Below, piece after piece: positions 53,219 through 62,676 of a DNA stretch of 64,000 bases. Below the pieces are notes generated by a model, which was not told the DNA's origin, did no database searches, and saw nothing but the letters and a program-made list of their open reading frames with translations. A program made the position numbers and the translations under genes. Every line of letters begins with the position of its first letter. Within the stretch, counting starts at the first letter, position 1. Source of the DNA: Shimia litoralis (GTDB lineage Bacteria; Pseudomonadota; Alphaproteobacteria; Rhodobacterales; Rhodobacteraceae); NCBI RefSeq assembly GCF_005518135.1, contig NZ_SULI01000003.1, forward strand, positions 124,001 through 188,000, written 5' to 3'.

Positions 53219-53664
53219 TCGCTGTCTCCGCCGGTCACGAACTTCATCAGCAATGAAATCAGGCTGACAGCGCTTTGCGTATTCATGACTTCGTCACCCG
53301 GTTCGAGATTGAACGCCGACCCTCCGGGAACAATTTCAACAAAGTTTCCACCCAACAGCCCCTCTGAGGCAATCACCACCGAGCTGTCATCAGGTAATTC
53401 AATGCCATTTAGCACCGAAAACTCGGTCTCGGCCCGGAATGTCTGCGGGTTCAGGTTGATATCGGTGACAGCCCCAATTTTCACGCCTGCCAATCGCACA
53501 TCTGTACCCACGCCGACACCCTGAAGCGTCCGGAAAGACGCCGTCAAAGGATATTCTGTGGTTGAGCCAGAGAACCCGCTGACTTGCCCTGCATACACAA
53601 GAAAGCCAATGGCTACGGCAACAACCGCAGCGCCAACAGTGATTTCAGTGCGAACAGCCGACAT
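53215..53664 (-). CDS. MlaD-type MCE domain lipid-transport protein
   Basis: A 149-residue protein with one N-terminal membrane anchor (EITVGAAVVAVAIGFLVYAGQ) and a single MCE domain: YPLTASFRTLQGVGVGTDVRLAGVKIGAVTDINL ... SSVVIASEGLLGGNFVEIVPGG. MlaD binds phospholipid between inner and outer membranes with the MlaFEB transporter, whose genes are not in the window. It lies 17 bases after the NDUFA12-type gene and is coupled to DUF2155. Confidence 0.9.
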   Translation of the reverse strand: MSAVRTEITVGAAVVAVAIGFLVYAGQVSGFSGSTTEYPLTASFRTLQGVGVGTDVRLAGVKIGAVTDINLNPQTFRAETEFSVLNGIELPDDSSVVIASEGLLGGNFVEIVPGGSAFNLEPGDEVMNTQSAVSLISLLMKFVTGGDSE

Positions 53665-53681
53665 ACTTTAGTGCCTCAGAA

Positions 53682-54065
53682 TTATTCTGGAACCCACGCT
53701 TCATAGTCGCGACGCTCCGCGGGTTGGCTACGACGAATCGAGCCGGATGGAGCATAGGCCAAAGCGGTACCGGTAAGGTTTTCCTGATGCGGCTTTTCCC
53801 AAGCTTTGTGCACAAGGGGCTTTTCCGATGGAATTTCGTCAAACGTCCGATGCAACCAGCCGTGCCAATCGGCATTCACTCGCGTTGCTTCGATTTCGCC
53901 GTTAAACATCACCCAGCGTTTGCTGTCATCACGGTTGTGATAATACACATTCCCCTGATCATCCTCTCCAACCTTGATGCCTTTACGCCAAGTAAAAAGA
54001 GATGTGTTCAGAGTTGCTCCGTTCCACCAAGTGACCGAGCGCAAAAGAGTGTTCACAATACCCAT
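53682..54065 (-). CDS. NADH:ubiquinone oxidoreductase accessory subunit, NDUFA12 family
   Basis: A 127-residue soluble protein matching the NDUFA12 (B17.2) pattern: [71 protein letters not shown]. This supernumerary complex I subunit is shared by alphaproteobacteria and mitochondria. I chose the ATG at 54065 because GGAGG lies five bases upstream; an ATG 12 codons earlier has no such site. It is first in a unit with mlaD and DUF2155 and is separated from clpX by a terminator. Confidence 0.92.
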   Translation of the reverse strand: MGIVNTLLRSVTWWNGATLNTSLFTWRKGIKVGEDDQGNVYYHNRDDSKRWVMFNGEIEATRVNADWHGWLHRTFDEIPSEKPLVHKAWEKPHQENLTGTALAYAPSGSIRRSQPAERRDYEAWVPE

Positions 54066-54133
54066 GGGTGCCTCCGCAAATTCTCTTTCCGTATGACTCA
54101 TCTGACACCAAAGGTCCAGTACAGCCCGACATG

Positions 54134-54157
54134 AAAAAGGCGGGCAAATTGCCCGCC
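54134..54157 (-). terminator. Intrinsic terminator of clpX
   Basis: GGCGGGCAA (54139-54147) and TTGCCCGCC (54149-54157) form a perfect stem; on the minus strand five T follow (54138-54134). It begins 26 bases past the clpX stop and ends the clpPX transcript. Confidence 0.8.
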
Positions 54158-54182
54158 CCTCTATTTGGATCGAAAAACGTCC

Positions 54183-55451
54183 TTAGCCGGCGCTATTGAC
54201 GGCTTCTTTTTCGGTCTCGCCATGGATCATCAGGGGTTCGGCATCTGATTTCACGGCATCTTCGTTCACCACAACTTCGGTGACGCTGTCCATGCCCGGC
54301 AGCTCGAACATTGTGTTAAGCAGAATATCCTCGAGGATAGACCGCAAACCACGTGCACCCGTTTTACGCTCAATCGCGCGTTTCGCGATCGCAGACAATG
54401 CATCATCGGTAAAGCTAAGCTGGGTGTCTTCGAGCTCGAACAAACGCTGGTATTGTTTGATCAGAGCATTCTTGGGTTGGGTCAGAATAGTTACCAGAGC
54501 ATCTTCATCCAGATCTTCGAGCGTCGCAAGCACTGGCAAACGTCCGACAAATTCTGGAATCAGACCGAATTTCAGCAAATCTTCGGGTTCAAGATCTTGG
54601 AAAATCTCGCCAACACCACGGTCATCATTGTCACGGACATCCGCACCAAAGCCCATTGCAGATCCTTTGCCGCGTGCAGCAATGATCCGGTCAAGACCCG
54701 CAAACGCGCCGCCACAGATGAACAGGATATTCGTCGTATCCACCTGAAGGAACTCTTGCTGGGGGTGCTTACGCCCGCCCTGTGGTGGCACCGAGGCAAC
54801 GGTGCCTTCCATCAACTTGAGCAACGCCTGCTGAACACCCTCGCCCGACACATCACGTGTGATCGACGGGTTCTCGGACTTGCGCGTAATTTTGTCGACT
54901 TCATCAATATAGACGATGCCACGCTGCGCGCGTTCAACATTATATTCACTGGCCTGCAACAGCTTGAGAATGATGTTTTCAACGTCTTCGCCGACATAGC
55001 CCGCTTCGGTCAATGTCGTCGCATCCGCCATCGTAAACGGTACATCAAGAATGCGCGCAAGAGTCTGTGCCAACAATGTCTTACCGCACCCTGTCGGGCC
55101 GATCAGCAAGATATTTGATTTTGCCAGTTCGATGTCGCCGGATTTCTGAGCGTGGTTCAGACGTTTATAGTGATTGTGGACCGCAACCGAGAGCACACGT
55201 TTGGCCACGGCTTGGCCGATGACGTAATCATCCAGCACATTACAAATTTCCAGAGGTGTGGGCACACCTTCCGAAGCCTTGAGGCCGGACGCCTTGGTTT
55301 CTTCACGAATGATGTCCATGCACAGTTCAACACATTCATCACAAATGAACACTGTCGGACCAGCAATCAGTTTGCGCACTTCGTGCTGGCTCTTGCCGCA
55401 GAAGCTGCAATAGAGGGTATTTTTGCTGTCACCGCCGGAGTTGCTTGCCAT
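54183..55451 (-). CDS. clpX: ATP-dependent Clp protease ATP-binding subunit ClpX
   Basis: AAA+ unfoldase that feeds substrates to ClpP. The 422-residue protein has the N-terminal C4 zinc-binding domain ([30 protein letters not shown]), Walker [16 protein letters not shown], Walker [11 protein letters not shown], the RKH-loop segment, and the IGF loop region [17 protein letters not shown]. It starts at an ATG 139 bases after the clpP stop; this gap may hold a promoter of its own. A weak GC stem with four T lies near 55552-55587. Confidence 0.97.
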   Translation of the reverse strand: MASNSGGDSKNTLYCSFCGKSQHEVRKLIAGPTVFICDECVELCMDIIREETKASGLKASEGVPTPLEICNVLDDYVIGQAVAKRVLSVAVHNHYKRLNHAQKSGDIELAKSNILLIGPTGCGKTLLAQTLARILDVPFTMADATTLTEAGYVGEDVENIILKLLQASEYNVERAQRGIVYIDEVDKITRKSENPSITRDVSGEGVQQALLKLMEGTVASVPPQGGRKHPQQEFLQVDTTNILFICGGAFAGLDRIIAARGKGSAMGFGADVRDNDDRGVGEIFQDLEPEDLLKFGLIPEFVGRLPVLATLEDLDEDALVTILTQPKNALIKQYQRLFELEDTQLSFTDDALSAIAKRAIERKTGARGLRSILEDILLNTMFELPGMDSVTEVVVNEDAVKSDAEPLMIHGETEKEAVNSAG

Positions 55452-55590
55452 GTCCTACCTTTCAGGCCCTATAGCGCTTTTGGTCGTATCTTACGTCCAA
55501 GCGCCCGCGTTTCACTCAGCTTAGGCCAGCCAGAAACCGAGTACAATGTCGAAAAGGCCCCGCCGCCCGAAAGAAACAGGGCCCTCAAAC

Positions 55591-56223
55591 TTAGCTTTCT
55601 TCGTCGTCACCTTTGGCACGGCTTTCTACGATCTCATCGATAAGACCCCAGTCCTTTGCCTCTTCTGGCGACATAAAGTTATCGCGCTCGAGCGCGGCTT
55701 CAACAGCCTTGAGTTTCTGACCGGTGTGGCGCACGTAGATTTCGTTCAAACGCGTCTTAAGCTTTTGTGTCTCTTGCGCGTGAATCATAATGTCGGTGGC
55801 CTGACCCTGATATCCACCGGACGGTTGGTGGACCATCACGCGGGAATTGGGCAGCGAAAAGCGCATGCCAGCGGCGCCAGCAGTCAACAGCAGCGAGCCC
55901 ATAGAGGCCGCCTGGCCAATGACCAAGGTCGACACTTTGGGTTTGATGTATTGCATCGTATCATAGATCGACAGCCCAGAGGTCACGACACCACCCGGCG
56001 AGTTGATATACATGCTGATTTCTTTTGAGGGGTTCTCTGCCTCAAGGTGCAAAAGCTGCGCAACGATCAGGCTCGACATTCCGTCATGCACAGGTCCGTT
56101 CAGGAAGATGATGCGCTCTTTGAGCAGACGCGAGAAGATATCGTACGCGCGCTCGCCACGGCTGGTTTGCTCCACAACCATGGGCACCAGTGTATTCATA
56201 TATGTGTCAATAGGGTCGTTCAT
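55591..56223 (-). CDS. clpP: ATP-dependent Clp protease proteolytic subunit ClpP
   Basis: Tetradecameric serine protease. With the ATG at 56223 the product is 210 residues and begins [20 protein letters not shown], as in related ClpPs. The catalytic triad reads S107 (GQAASMGS), H132 (MVHQPSGG) and D181 (LERDNF). A second ATG 14 codons upstream adds a non-conserved extension; AGGCGG before 56223 favours the shorter form. It is followed by clpX on the same strand. Confidence 0.96.
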   Translation of the reverse strand: MNDPIDTYMNTLVPMVVEQTSRGERAYDIFSRLLKERIIFLNGPVHDGMSSLIVAQLLHLEAENPSKEISMYINSPGGVVTSGLSIYDTMQYIKPKVSTLVIGQAASMGSLLLTAGAAGMRFSLPNSRVMVHQPSGGYQGQATDIMIHAQETQKLKTRLNEIYVRHTGQKLKAVEAALERDNFMSPEEAKDWGLIDEIVESRAKGDDEES

Positions 56224-56412
56224 ATCCGCCTGCCTGTTCTCTCGCATCAGGGCCCGAATGCCCATGCCTCACCCAGAGTCTTAGTATTGCCTTTTAGGGG
56301 CTGCAAGAGCAGGGAACGATTTTAAAGTAAACGAACCGTAAACGAAGGGGCCCCTCAAGCCACCGACCTCACAGATATTCACCCGGGCTGCCGCCATTTC
56401 GGCCCAGCCCAC

Positions 56413-56439
56413 AAAAAAAGGGCCACCCTTAGGCAGCCC
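56413..56439 (-). terminator. Terminator of the sox cluster
   Basis: GGGCCACC (56420-56427) pairs with GGCAGCCC (56432-56439) allowing two G-U pairs, with a four-base loop. On the minus strand seven T follow (56419-56413). It lies 25 bases after the soxF stop and separates sox from clpP. Confidence 0.75.
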
Positions 56440-56463
56440 CCCCGAATTCTCACTGTGTTGATC

Positions 56464-57732
56464 CTAGCCGAACATGTCCGACGTGATCCCCGCATACCAT
56501 CCCACGGATTCTTCGAATGTGGCCTTGCGCAGATCCGCGTCTTCGCCGGTTTTGGAGATAAATCCATCCACCTTGGCAATTTTCTCGTCGGTGGCCTCGT
56601 AGGTAGCCCCGACTTTGACGCCATCATTGGTATCGATCAATGACCAGCAAGTGTTCGAGAACTTGGCCGGGAACACTTTGGACCCAGTCAAAGCCCCCCG
56701 GATCGCCATCGCGGCGACCTTGGCTTGGCTGTTGGCCGAGAACCCAGATTTGGGCATATCGCCTTGGCTACAGGCATCGCCAAGCACGTGGATGTTTTCA
56801 TCCAGGCGACTTTGCATTGTATGGCCGATAACAGGTGCCCAGTTGCCTTCAGTGACGCCTGCCATCTCGCAAATGCGACCTGCCTTCATCGCAGGAATGA
56901 CATTGCAAACATCAACCTTGGTGACTTCGCCATCAATGCTGACGGTCATGTCATCCGCGTTGACCTCGACATTATCGCCGCCAAAGTCTGACCCAACCCA
57001 ATCAATCATGCCTTCATAATGATTGGCCCAACCTTCTTGGAACAATGCCATCTTGGAAAATTTCGGCTTAGGGTCGGCCACAATAATTTTAGCGGTCGGA
57101 TTGGTTTCCTTGAGCACGTGCGCCACCATCGACACCCGTTCATACGGACCCGGGGGACAGCGATAGGGATTGGGCGGCGCCACCATCGCAAATGTTCCGC
57201 CCTGAGGCATCGCCTCGATCTGGGCCTTAAGCAACTCGGACTGTGATCCAGCCTTGTACGCATGTGGCATCTTGTTTTGCGCGCTCACATCCCACCCGGG
57301 CACTGCACCGTCCACAAAATCGATCCCCGGCGACAGAACCAAACGATCATAAGGCAGCTTTGCACCTCCGGCGAGGGTCACCATTTTCGCGTCGCGATCA
57401 ATCCCGACAGCCCAGTCATGCACCACGTTCACGCCGAATTTGGCGGCCAGTGTCCCATAAGAATGGGCAATACTGGACAGCTCCCTAAATCCACCAATGT
57501 ACAGATTTGAGAAAAAACAGGTGTAGTAGCTGCGGCTGGGTTCAACCAAAGTCACGTCAATCGCGCCTTTTGATCCTTTGGCAATATAGCGCGCGGCAGT
57601 TGCCCCACCTGCGCCACCACCGATGACCACCACACGGGGCTTGCCGTGACTTGCCCCCATTACCATCGGCGCAGACAATGTCGCCGCAGCTGCGGCCCCT
57701 GCCCCAATAAACGTCCTTCTATTCAATGTCAT
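56464..57732 (-). CDS. soxF: SoxF, flavocytochrome c sulfide dehydrogenase-type flavoprotein
   Basis: FAD protein of the FccB family, exported by the Tat route. The 422-residue precursor begins [22 protein letters not shown] (twin arginine). The FAD fingerprint is VVVIGGGAGGATAARYI. The redox cysteines expected for sulfide dehydrogenases are C72 in YYTCFFSN and C192 in NPYRCPPGPYER; a C-terminal FCSD domain ends the protein. SoxF of Paracoccus reactivates SoxYZ; with a diheme partner it can oxidise sulfide. It is the last gene of the cluster, 30 bases after soxE. Confidence 0.92.
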   Translation of the reverse strand: MTLNRRTFIGAGAAAAATLSAPMVMGASHGKPRVVVIGGGAGGATAARYIAKGSKGAIDVTLVEPSRSYYTCFFSNLYIGGFRELSSIAHSYGTLAAKFGVNVVHDWAVGIDRDAKMVTLAGGAKLPYDRLVLSPGIDFVDGAVPGWDVSAQNKMPHAYKAGSQSELLKAQIEAMPQGGTFAMVAPPNPYRCPPGPYERVSMVAHVLKETNPTAKIIVADPKPKFSKMALFQEGWANHYEGMIDWVGSDFGGDNVEVNADDMTVSIDGEVTKVDVCNVIPAMKAGRICEMAGVTEGNWAPVIGHTMQSRLDENIHVLGDACSQGDMPKSGFSANSQAKVAAMAIRGALTGSKVFPAKFSNTCWSLIDTNDGVKVGATYEATDEKIAKVDGFISKTGEDADLRKATFEESVGWYAGITSDMFG

Positions 57733-57762
57733 AGATCGTCCTCCCTTGATTTTATGTTCCGC

Positions 57763-58473
57763 TCACTCCAATTCCGCGAAATATGCCGCCAGTGCAGCAA
57801 TTTCTTCATCTGACAGTCGGCCAGCCATCATTTGCATGACGGGATGCGAGCGCTGCTTGACCTTGTAAGCATGCATTGCGATCACAAATTCCTCTGTAGG
57901 CCATTGGGTGATCGACGGAATTCCATCATAATCACCGTCAACTTGGTGACAGGTCGTGCACTCGCTCGACAAATACTCGCCGTACTCGGGATCCCCCACA
58001 ATTGCGAGGATCTCGGGGGATAACTCTACTTCGACTTTGCGTGCTGTTGGTGCCGCCTCGGGGATATCTTGGGGATTATCGGAAAACTGGCGCAAATAGG
58101 CCAGCAGATCATTCCGATCTTTTTCCTTTTTCATTCCCCGAAAGCTCATTTTTGTACCGGGCAAAACGTCTTTGGGATGCTCAAGAAAGCTCGAAAGCCC
58201 TTCGATATCCCAAATCATCCCGTCGGTACGCGCAGCGTTAAGGGATTTGGAGTATTTGTAATCTTGAAAATTTGCGACAGGTCGAAAGAAAATCCCGTTC
58301 AAATGCGGGCCCACCTTGTGACGTGCCCCCTTGCCGACCTGATGACAGGATTGGCAGCGTTTGAACATTTTGGCGCCGCGTTCCGGATCGCCAATTTCAA
58401 CAAGATTTTCCTCGGCTTGGACGGCGCCAACAAGCGCCATCCAAAAGATCGTTGCTACGTGGACCAGACGCAT
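57763..58473 (-). CDS. soxE: SoxE, diheme c-type cytochrome
   Basis: A 236-residue secreted cytochrome with a signal peptide (MRLVHVATIFWMALVGAVQA) and two heme sites, C40-QSCH and C172-TTCH. It is the usual partner of the SoxF flavoprotein. The N-terminal half (about 30-130) is a cytochrome c2-like domain very similar to the C-terminal domain of SoxD; the second half is shorter and resembles the small FccA-type heme domain. I use the ATG at 58473; the codon before it is TTG. It begins three bases after the soxD stop. Confidence 0.88.
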   Translation of the reverse strand: MRLVHVATIFWMALVGAVQAEENLVEIGDPERGAKMFKRCQSCHQVGKGARHKVGPHLNGIFFRPVANFQDYKYSKSLNAARTDGMIWDIEGLSSFLEHPKDVLPGTKMSFRGMKKEKDRNDLLAYLRQFSDNPQDIPEAAPTARKVEVELSPEILAIVGDPEYGEYLSSECTTCHQVDGDYDGIPSITQWPTEEFVIAMHAYKVKQRSHPVMQMMAGRLSDEEIAALAAYFAELE

Positions 58474-58476
58474 CAA

Positions 58477-59532
58477 TTAGTCCTGAAAAGATTTTAGATA
58501 TTCGGTCACCGCGGCGATGTCTTTTTCCTTTTTTAAACCGGAAAAGGACATCTTGGTTCCCTTGAGGTACTTTTTGGGCTTGGTCAGGAACGCAGCAAGT
58601 TCTTCTTCGCTCCAGACTTTGCCCTCAGCGCCCAAAGCCGCCATGGGTTTAGAATATTTAAAGCCGTCAGCCATCGCGACCGTTTTGCCCACAATCCCAT
58701 TCAGTGCAGGGCCAGTTTTGTTTTTGGCACCCTCACCAACCTGATGGCAGGCTTTGCATTTCTTGAAGACCTTTTCGCCCTTTTTGGCCAGCTCTTCGTC
58801 AATCACAACAGCAACGACCTCTGGTTCCGGCGCTGCTTCTTGCACTGGTGCTGCGGCCTCTTCGGCGGCAGCAGGTGCAGCAGCGGAGTCCTCACCGGAT
58901 TTTTCCGGAGTCACATCAAGCACCAAGGCACGCATGGTAATTTCCACACTGTCCTTACAGTCGGTCATGCAAGGTTCTGGGTTCCAGAAGTGCTTTTCGG
59001 ACACTTCACGGTCGTCCAGAATGAACCCGTCGACGTTGGGCAAAGCCACATCGGTAAAGTTTTCGTTCGACAACACGAATTCTTCGTCCACCAAGTCATT
59101 GGAATACAAAATATAGGCAACAATTGCATAGACCTCGTCGGGGCTTAGAGACTGCGCGTCGCCAAACGGCATCGAGCGGTTCACATAGTCCCAAGTTGTC
59201 GACAGATATGGCCAGTAGGACCCAACGGTTTTCAAGGGGTCATCATGATCCAATGTGCCTGCACCACCAGCCAGTTTTGGCCAATTGTCCACACCTTCGG
59301 CAAAATCGCCGTGGCAGATCGCGCAGTTGTCCGCAAAGACTTCTTCGCCAGTCAGAACATCACCTGAACCCGCAGGCAAACCCGTACCATCAGGGGCCAC
59401 ATCTTTGTCCCAAGCCGCAATTTCATCTGCCAAAGCAGGACGGCCCAAACCGTATTTTTCGGCCATCGCTGGCGCGGCGATCAATGTCGAGGCCAGAGCG
59501 GTCCCGGCAACTAAATTAAGAAACTTCGACAT
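58477..59532 (-). CDS. soxD: SoxD, diheme cytochrome subunit of sulfane dehydrogenase
   Basis: Electron-accepting subunit of Sox(CD)2, which oxidises the sulfane sulfur bound to SoxY. The 351-residue precursor has a signal peptide (MSKFLNLVAGTALASTLIAAPAMA), the first heme at C70-AICH, an intermediate domain with two further cysteines (EPCMTDCKD), an Ala/Glu/Pro-rich linker at about 215-245, and a cytochrome c2-like domain with C259-KACH. It overlaps the soxC 3' end by 17 bases. Presence of SoxCD predicts complete thiosulfate oxidation to sulfate without sulfur globules. Confidence 0.94.
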   Translation of the reverse strand: MSKFLNLVAGTALASTLIAAPAMAEKYGLGRPALADEIAAWDKDVAPDGTGLPAGSGDVLTGEEVFADNCAICHGDFAEGVDNWPKLAGGAGTLDHDDPLKTVGSYWPYLSTTWDYVNRSMPFGDAQSLSPDEVYAIVAYILYSNDLVDEEFVLSNENFTDVALPNVDGFILDDREVSEKHFWNPEPCMTDCKDSVEITMRALVLDVTPEKSGEDSAAAPAAAEEAAAPVQEAAPEPEVVAVVIDEELAKKGEKVFKKCKACHQVGEGAKNKTGPALNGIVGKTVAMADGFKYSKPMAALGAEGKVWSEEELAAFLTKPKKYLKGTKMSFSGLKKEKDIAAVTEYLKSFQD

Positions 59533-60781
59533 TCTCGGCCTCCCCGTTGGATTTGACCCACCAAGTCTGGATACAGTTGTTGTGATAAATTGAGTTCAGC
59601 CCACGTACGTCACGCAGTTGTGTCTTGGTCGGCTGCACGTATCCGGTGCTGTCTTTGGCACGCGACTGCAGGAACATTTCCTCGCCTTGCCAATTGTAGT
59701 CCAGATAGAAGCGGCTCAGCGCCTTGTCCTGACCCGGAGCCCCCAAACGCGCCTCTTGCCACGTTTTCCCGCCATCCACGGACACATCGACGCCCGTGAT
59801 CGCACCGCGGCCTGACCATGCCAAACCAGTGATCACAAGCGGACCATGGCCATGCTTGATAGGGGCCTGCGGGCTTGGGCTTGTGACAACAGATTTTGCA
59901 TCCATTTCCCACGTCCATTTGCGCGCAATCCCGTTTGCAAGCGTGTCAGTGTATTTCGACGTTTCCTCACGGCTTTCAATGGCTTGCGTGGTGACTTCGA
60001 TTCGGCGAAGCCACTTAATCCACATATTGCCTTCCCATCCGGGAACAACCAGACGCACGGGGTAACCATGCTCTTTGCGCAGAGCTTCTCCGTTGGCCTT
60101 AAAGGCCACCAGAACGTCATCCATTGCTTTTTCCAAGGGAATGGAACGGCCATTTGATGACGCATCTGCGCCCTCAACATAGACCCATTTTCCTTCGGTC
60201 TGCACGCCAGCTTCTTCCAGCAACGTCCGCAGTGGAATTCCGGAGTATTCCATATTGTGGATCATGCCGTGGGTGAATTGCGCGCCATTCAACTGTGCGC
60301 CCGCCCACTCCATGCCGGTGTTCGCAGCACATTCACAGAAATATACGCGGTTTTCGCGCGGGAACCGTTCCAGATCTTCATATGTAAAGACCAGAGGTTG
60401 ATCGACCAAGCCGTTGATCATCAACCGATAGTCTTCTTTCTTGAGGTCGATCGCCCCAGAGTGATGCCGCTCAAACGCGCATCCCTGCGGGGTGATCGTG
60501 CCGTCAAGCGCGTGAATCGGTGTAAAGTTGATCGACGAAATCGTATCTGCCGTCAGCCACTCCACATTGCGACGCACAACATCGGACTCATAACTGATTG
60601 GCAGACCATATGGCGTCGCGTCGACGCCCTCTCCGGTTGCCGATGCCCATTCTTGCACCTCGGTGATCAACGGGTCCCCAGCGGCGCTTGCGGCGCCGGC
60701 ACTGGCGACAGTACCTCCGGCCGCGACTGCGCCCTTTAGGAACGCGCGGCGCGAGGGTGTGCCTTTGAAGCTCATTGTCAT
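59516..60781 (-). CDS. soxC: SoxC, molybdenum subunit of sulfane dehydrogenase
   Basis: Sulfite-oxidase-family molybdoenzyme, exported by Tat (PSRRAFLKGAVAAGGTV). The 421-residue protein has the molybdopterin-binding region CAFERHHSGAIDL and the segment RVYFCECAANTGMEW, where C151 is the likely molybdenum ligand. A C-terminal dimerisation domain follows (ITGLAWSGRGAITGVDVSVDGGKTW). The ATG at 60781 has GAGGAGG nine bases upstream. It overlaps soxD by 17 bases. Confidence 0.95.
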   Translation of the reverse strand: MTMSFKGTPSRRAFLKGAVAAGGTVASAGAASAAGDPLITEVQEWASATGEGVDATPYGLPISYESDVVRRNVEWLTADTISSINFTPIHALDGTITPQGCAFERHHSGAIDLKKEDYRLMINGLVDQPLVFTYEDLERFPRENRVYFCECAANTGMEWAGAQLNGAQFTHGMIHNMEYSGIPLRTLLEEAGVQTEGKWVYVEGADASSNGRSIPLEKAMDDVLVAFKANGEALRKEHGYPVRLVVPGWEGNMWIKWLRRIEVTTQAIESREETSKYTDTLANGIARKWTWEMDAKSVVTSPSPQAPIKHGHGPLVITGLAWSGRGAITGVDVSVDGGKTWQEARLGAPGQDKALSRFYLDYNWQGEEMFLQSRAKDSTGYVQPTKTQLRDVRGLNSIYHNNCIQTWWVKSNGEAENVEVS

Positions 60782-60864
60782 CTGGCTATGCCTCCTCTTT
60801 ATCTTATTGGTCGACCGACAGAAGCCGGCCGAAATACAAATTAAATTTCAATGGGTTGTCTGGC

Positions 60865-62562
60865 TTAGATGCCGTCGACCTTGACGTTCTCGTGGGATTC
60901 GACTGTCACAGTACCCTTTTTGCGAATGTGATCTTCGACCACATCCCAAATCTGCGGGCCTTCTGTGCCTTCGTTCACCGAGGCCCAACCAGCCACAACA
61001 TAGTTTTTGGAAGGGTCAATCGCTTCGCCCGTTTTAAGCAGGGTCATGTCGCTGATGCGGCTACCCTGTGGTTTGCTCACGTCGATCCGATAGGCCATGC
61101 CGCCGATGCGCACCATGTCGCCACCTTGTTGGTAATAGGGGTCAACATTGAACAGGTTATCCGCAACATCTTCGAGAATAACGTGAATGAACTCGCCTGT
61201 CATTTCAGAGCGATAGGCCTCGCCATAGCTCATCGAAGTGACATTCCAAATGTCTTCACGCGTGATGTCTTGACCAGGCAAGATCGACGGCCCCCAACGC
61301 ACACCAGGTGACATCGAAATATCGGCTTCACGTTCTTCAATCAGCGCCTGACAGATCAAGTCATCCCAAGTGCCGTTAAAGTTCCCGCGACGATACAACA
61401 AGCTGTCGGTTTGGCCGATTACCTCAGTCAATTGGTCCAGATATGGCGCGCGTTGTTCGTCAATCAGCTTGGTAATCACAGGGTCCGGCGCGATCACATC
61501 CGAGAAAATCGGGATCAACTTGTGACGGAAGCCCATCATCTTGCCGTCACGCACATCCAGATCAACACGGCTCACAAATTTGCCGTTCGATCCAGAGGCC
61601 ACAATGATGGTTTCCCCGACCAAGACTGGCTCAGGCAATGCATCATGCGTGTGACCGGACAAGATGACGTCAATACCAGGAACGCGTCCCGCCATTTTCT
61701 TATCGACGTCAAAGCCATTGTGCGACAGAACCACCACAAGATCAGCGCCCATTTCACGGACTTCGGTTACCATTTCCGCCATGTTTTCATCGCGGATACC
61801 AAAGGAGTACTCGGGGAACATCCAGCGCGGGTTGGCAATCGGCATATATGGGAAAGCCTGACCGATCACAGCGATCTTGGCACCACCACGTTCAAAGAAT
61901 TTGTATGGTTTGAACAACTCCGCAGGTTCGTCCCACTCTGCGTCAAAGATGTTTTGGCCCAATGCGGCAAACGGCAGACCTTCGACGATCTCGTTCACGC
62001 GATCAGATCCCAAAGTAAATTCCCAGTGGAACGTCATGGCGTCTGGTTTCAACGCGTTCATCACGTTGACCATGTCTTGGCCTTCAGTGTGATGACAGGT
62101 GTATGACCCGTGCCACGTGTCCCCGCCATCCAAAAGGATCGCATCCGGACGATCCGCGCGAATGGCATTGATCACTGTCGATACGCGATCCAGACCACCA
62201 ACGCGGCCATAAGTTTTTGCGAGCGAGGTAAAGTCATTGTACGTCAGCGCATAGTGGCTGGGCGATCCGTCTTCGATGCCATACATCTTGCGGAAATCAG
62301 CCCCCGTCACGTGTGGGACATTACCATAGGCCTCGCCCACACCCAGATTGATCTCTGGTTCGCGGAAATAGATCGGCTTGAGCTGTGCGTGAATATCGGT
62401 GACGTGGATCAAAGATACATTCCCAAATGTATCAAATTGAAGCAAGTCATCCTGTGTCAACGACTGTTGAGCCGCCAAGCGGGCCCAATTGCCGAAACCT
62501 GAACCACCAACCATTGCTGAAGCGGCCATTGAGACCTGAAGGAAATCGCGACGAGAGATCAT
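60865..62562 (-). CDS. soxB: SoxB, SoxYZ-bound sulfonate hydrolase
   Basis: Di-manganese hydrolase that releases sulfate from the thiosulfonate carried on SoxY. The 565-residue precursor has a Tat signal (MISRRDFLQVSMAASAMVG). It has 5'-nucleotidase-like motifs: LIHVTDIHAQLKP (D56, H58), LLDGGDTWHGS, MTFHWEFTLGSDR in place of the usual GNHE, and VVLSHNGFDVDKKMAGRVPGIDVILSGHTHDALPEP. The sequence GVRWGPSILPG and the C-terminal nucleotidase domain fit. It is preceded by a terminator plus a promoter/operator structure, so it seems to start a soxBCDEF unit. Confidence 0.95.
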   Translation of the reverse strand: MISRRDFLQVSMAASAMVGGSGFGNWARLAAQQSLTQDDLLQFDTFGNVSLIHVTDIHAQLKPIYFREPEINLGVGEAYGNVPHVTGADFRKMYGIEDGSPSHYALTYNDFTSLAKTYGRVGGLDRVSTVINAIRADRPDAILLDGGDTWHGSYTCHHTEGQDMVNVMNALKPDAMTFHWEFTLGSDRVNEIVEGLPFAALGQNIFDAEWDEPAELFKPYKFFERGGAKIAVIGQAFPYMPIANPRWMFPEYSFGIRDENMAEMVTEVREMGADLVVVLSHNGFDVDKKMAGRVPGIDVILSGHTHDALPEPVLVGETIIVASGSNGKFVSRVDLDVRDGKMMGFRHKLIPIFSDVIAPDPVITKLIDEQRAPYLDQLTEVIGQTDSLLYRRGNFNGTWDDLICQALIEEREADISMSPGVRWGPSILPGQDITREDIWNVTSMSYGEAYRSEMTGEFIHVILEDVADNLFNVDPYYQQGGDMVRIGGMAYRIDVSKPQGSRISDMTLLKTGEAIDPSKNYVVAGWASVNEGTEGPQIWDVVEDHIRKKGTVTVESHENVKVDGI

Positions 62563-62601
62563 AGACGAAGCGCCTTTTCTAAATGTGTATCACGCATACA
62601 G

Positions 62602-62630
62602 CTTATATTCGCATGTATGAATTTGTGTAA
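62602..62630 (-). promoter_or_regulatory. soxB promoter with an ATTC-N8-GAAT operator
   Basis: Read on the minus strand: -35 TTACAC (62630-62625), 17-base spacer, -10 TATAAG (62607-62602), giving a start near 62595. Within the spacer is ATTC-N8-GAAT (62607-62622), the dyad form that I recall for the persulfide-responsive ArsR-family repressors SqrR and BigR. A repressor there would block polymerase directly. The sequence match is exact; the protein is not in the window. Confidence 0.6.
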
Positions 62631-62636
62631 TGTGAC

Positions 62637-62671
62637 AAAAGCCCGCTCTGGATCATCCAGAACGGGCTTTT
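62637..62671 (-). terminator. Strong hairpin between soxA and soxB
   Basis: AAAAGCCCG and TCTGGAT (left side, 62637-62645 and 62647-62653) pair with ATCCAGA and CGGGCTTTT (62655-62661 and 62663-62671), about 16 bp with one mismatch. On the minus strand the stem ends in four T. It begins five bases after the soxA stop and should terminate most transcripts from soxYZA. It could work in both directions. Confidence 0.75.
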
Positions 62672-62676
62672 GAGCG

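Noticed and set aside
55552-55587. Terminator between clpP and clpX
   Set aside because: The stem needs a wobble pair and a 17-base loop; too weak to list as a feature, mentioned only under clpX.
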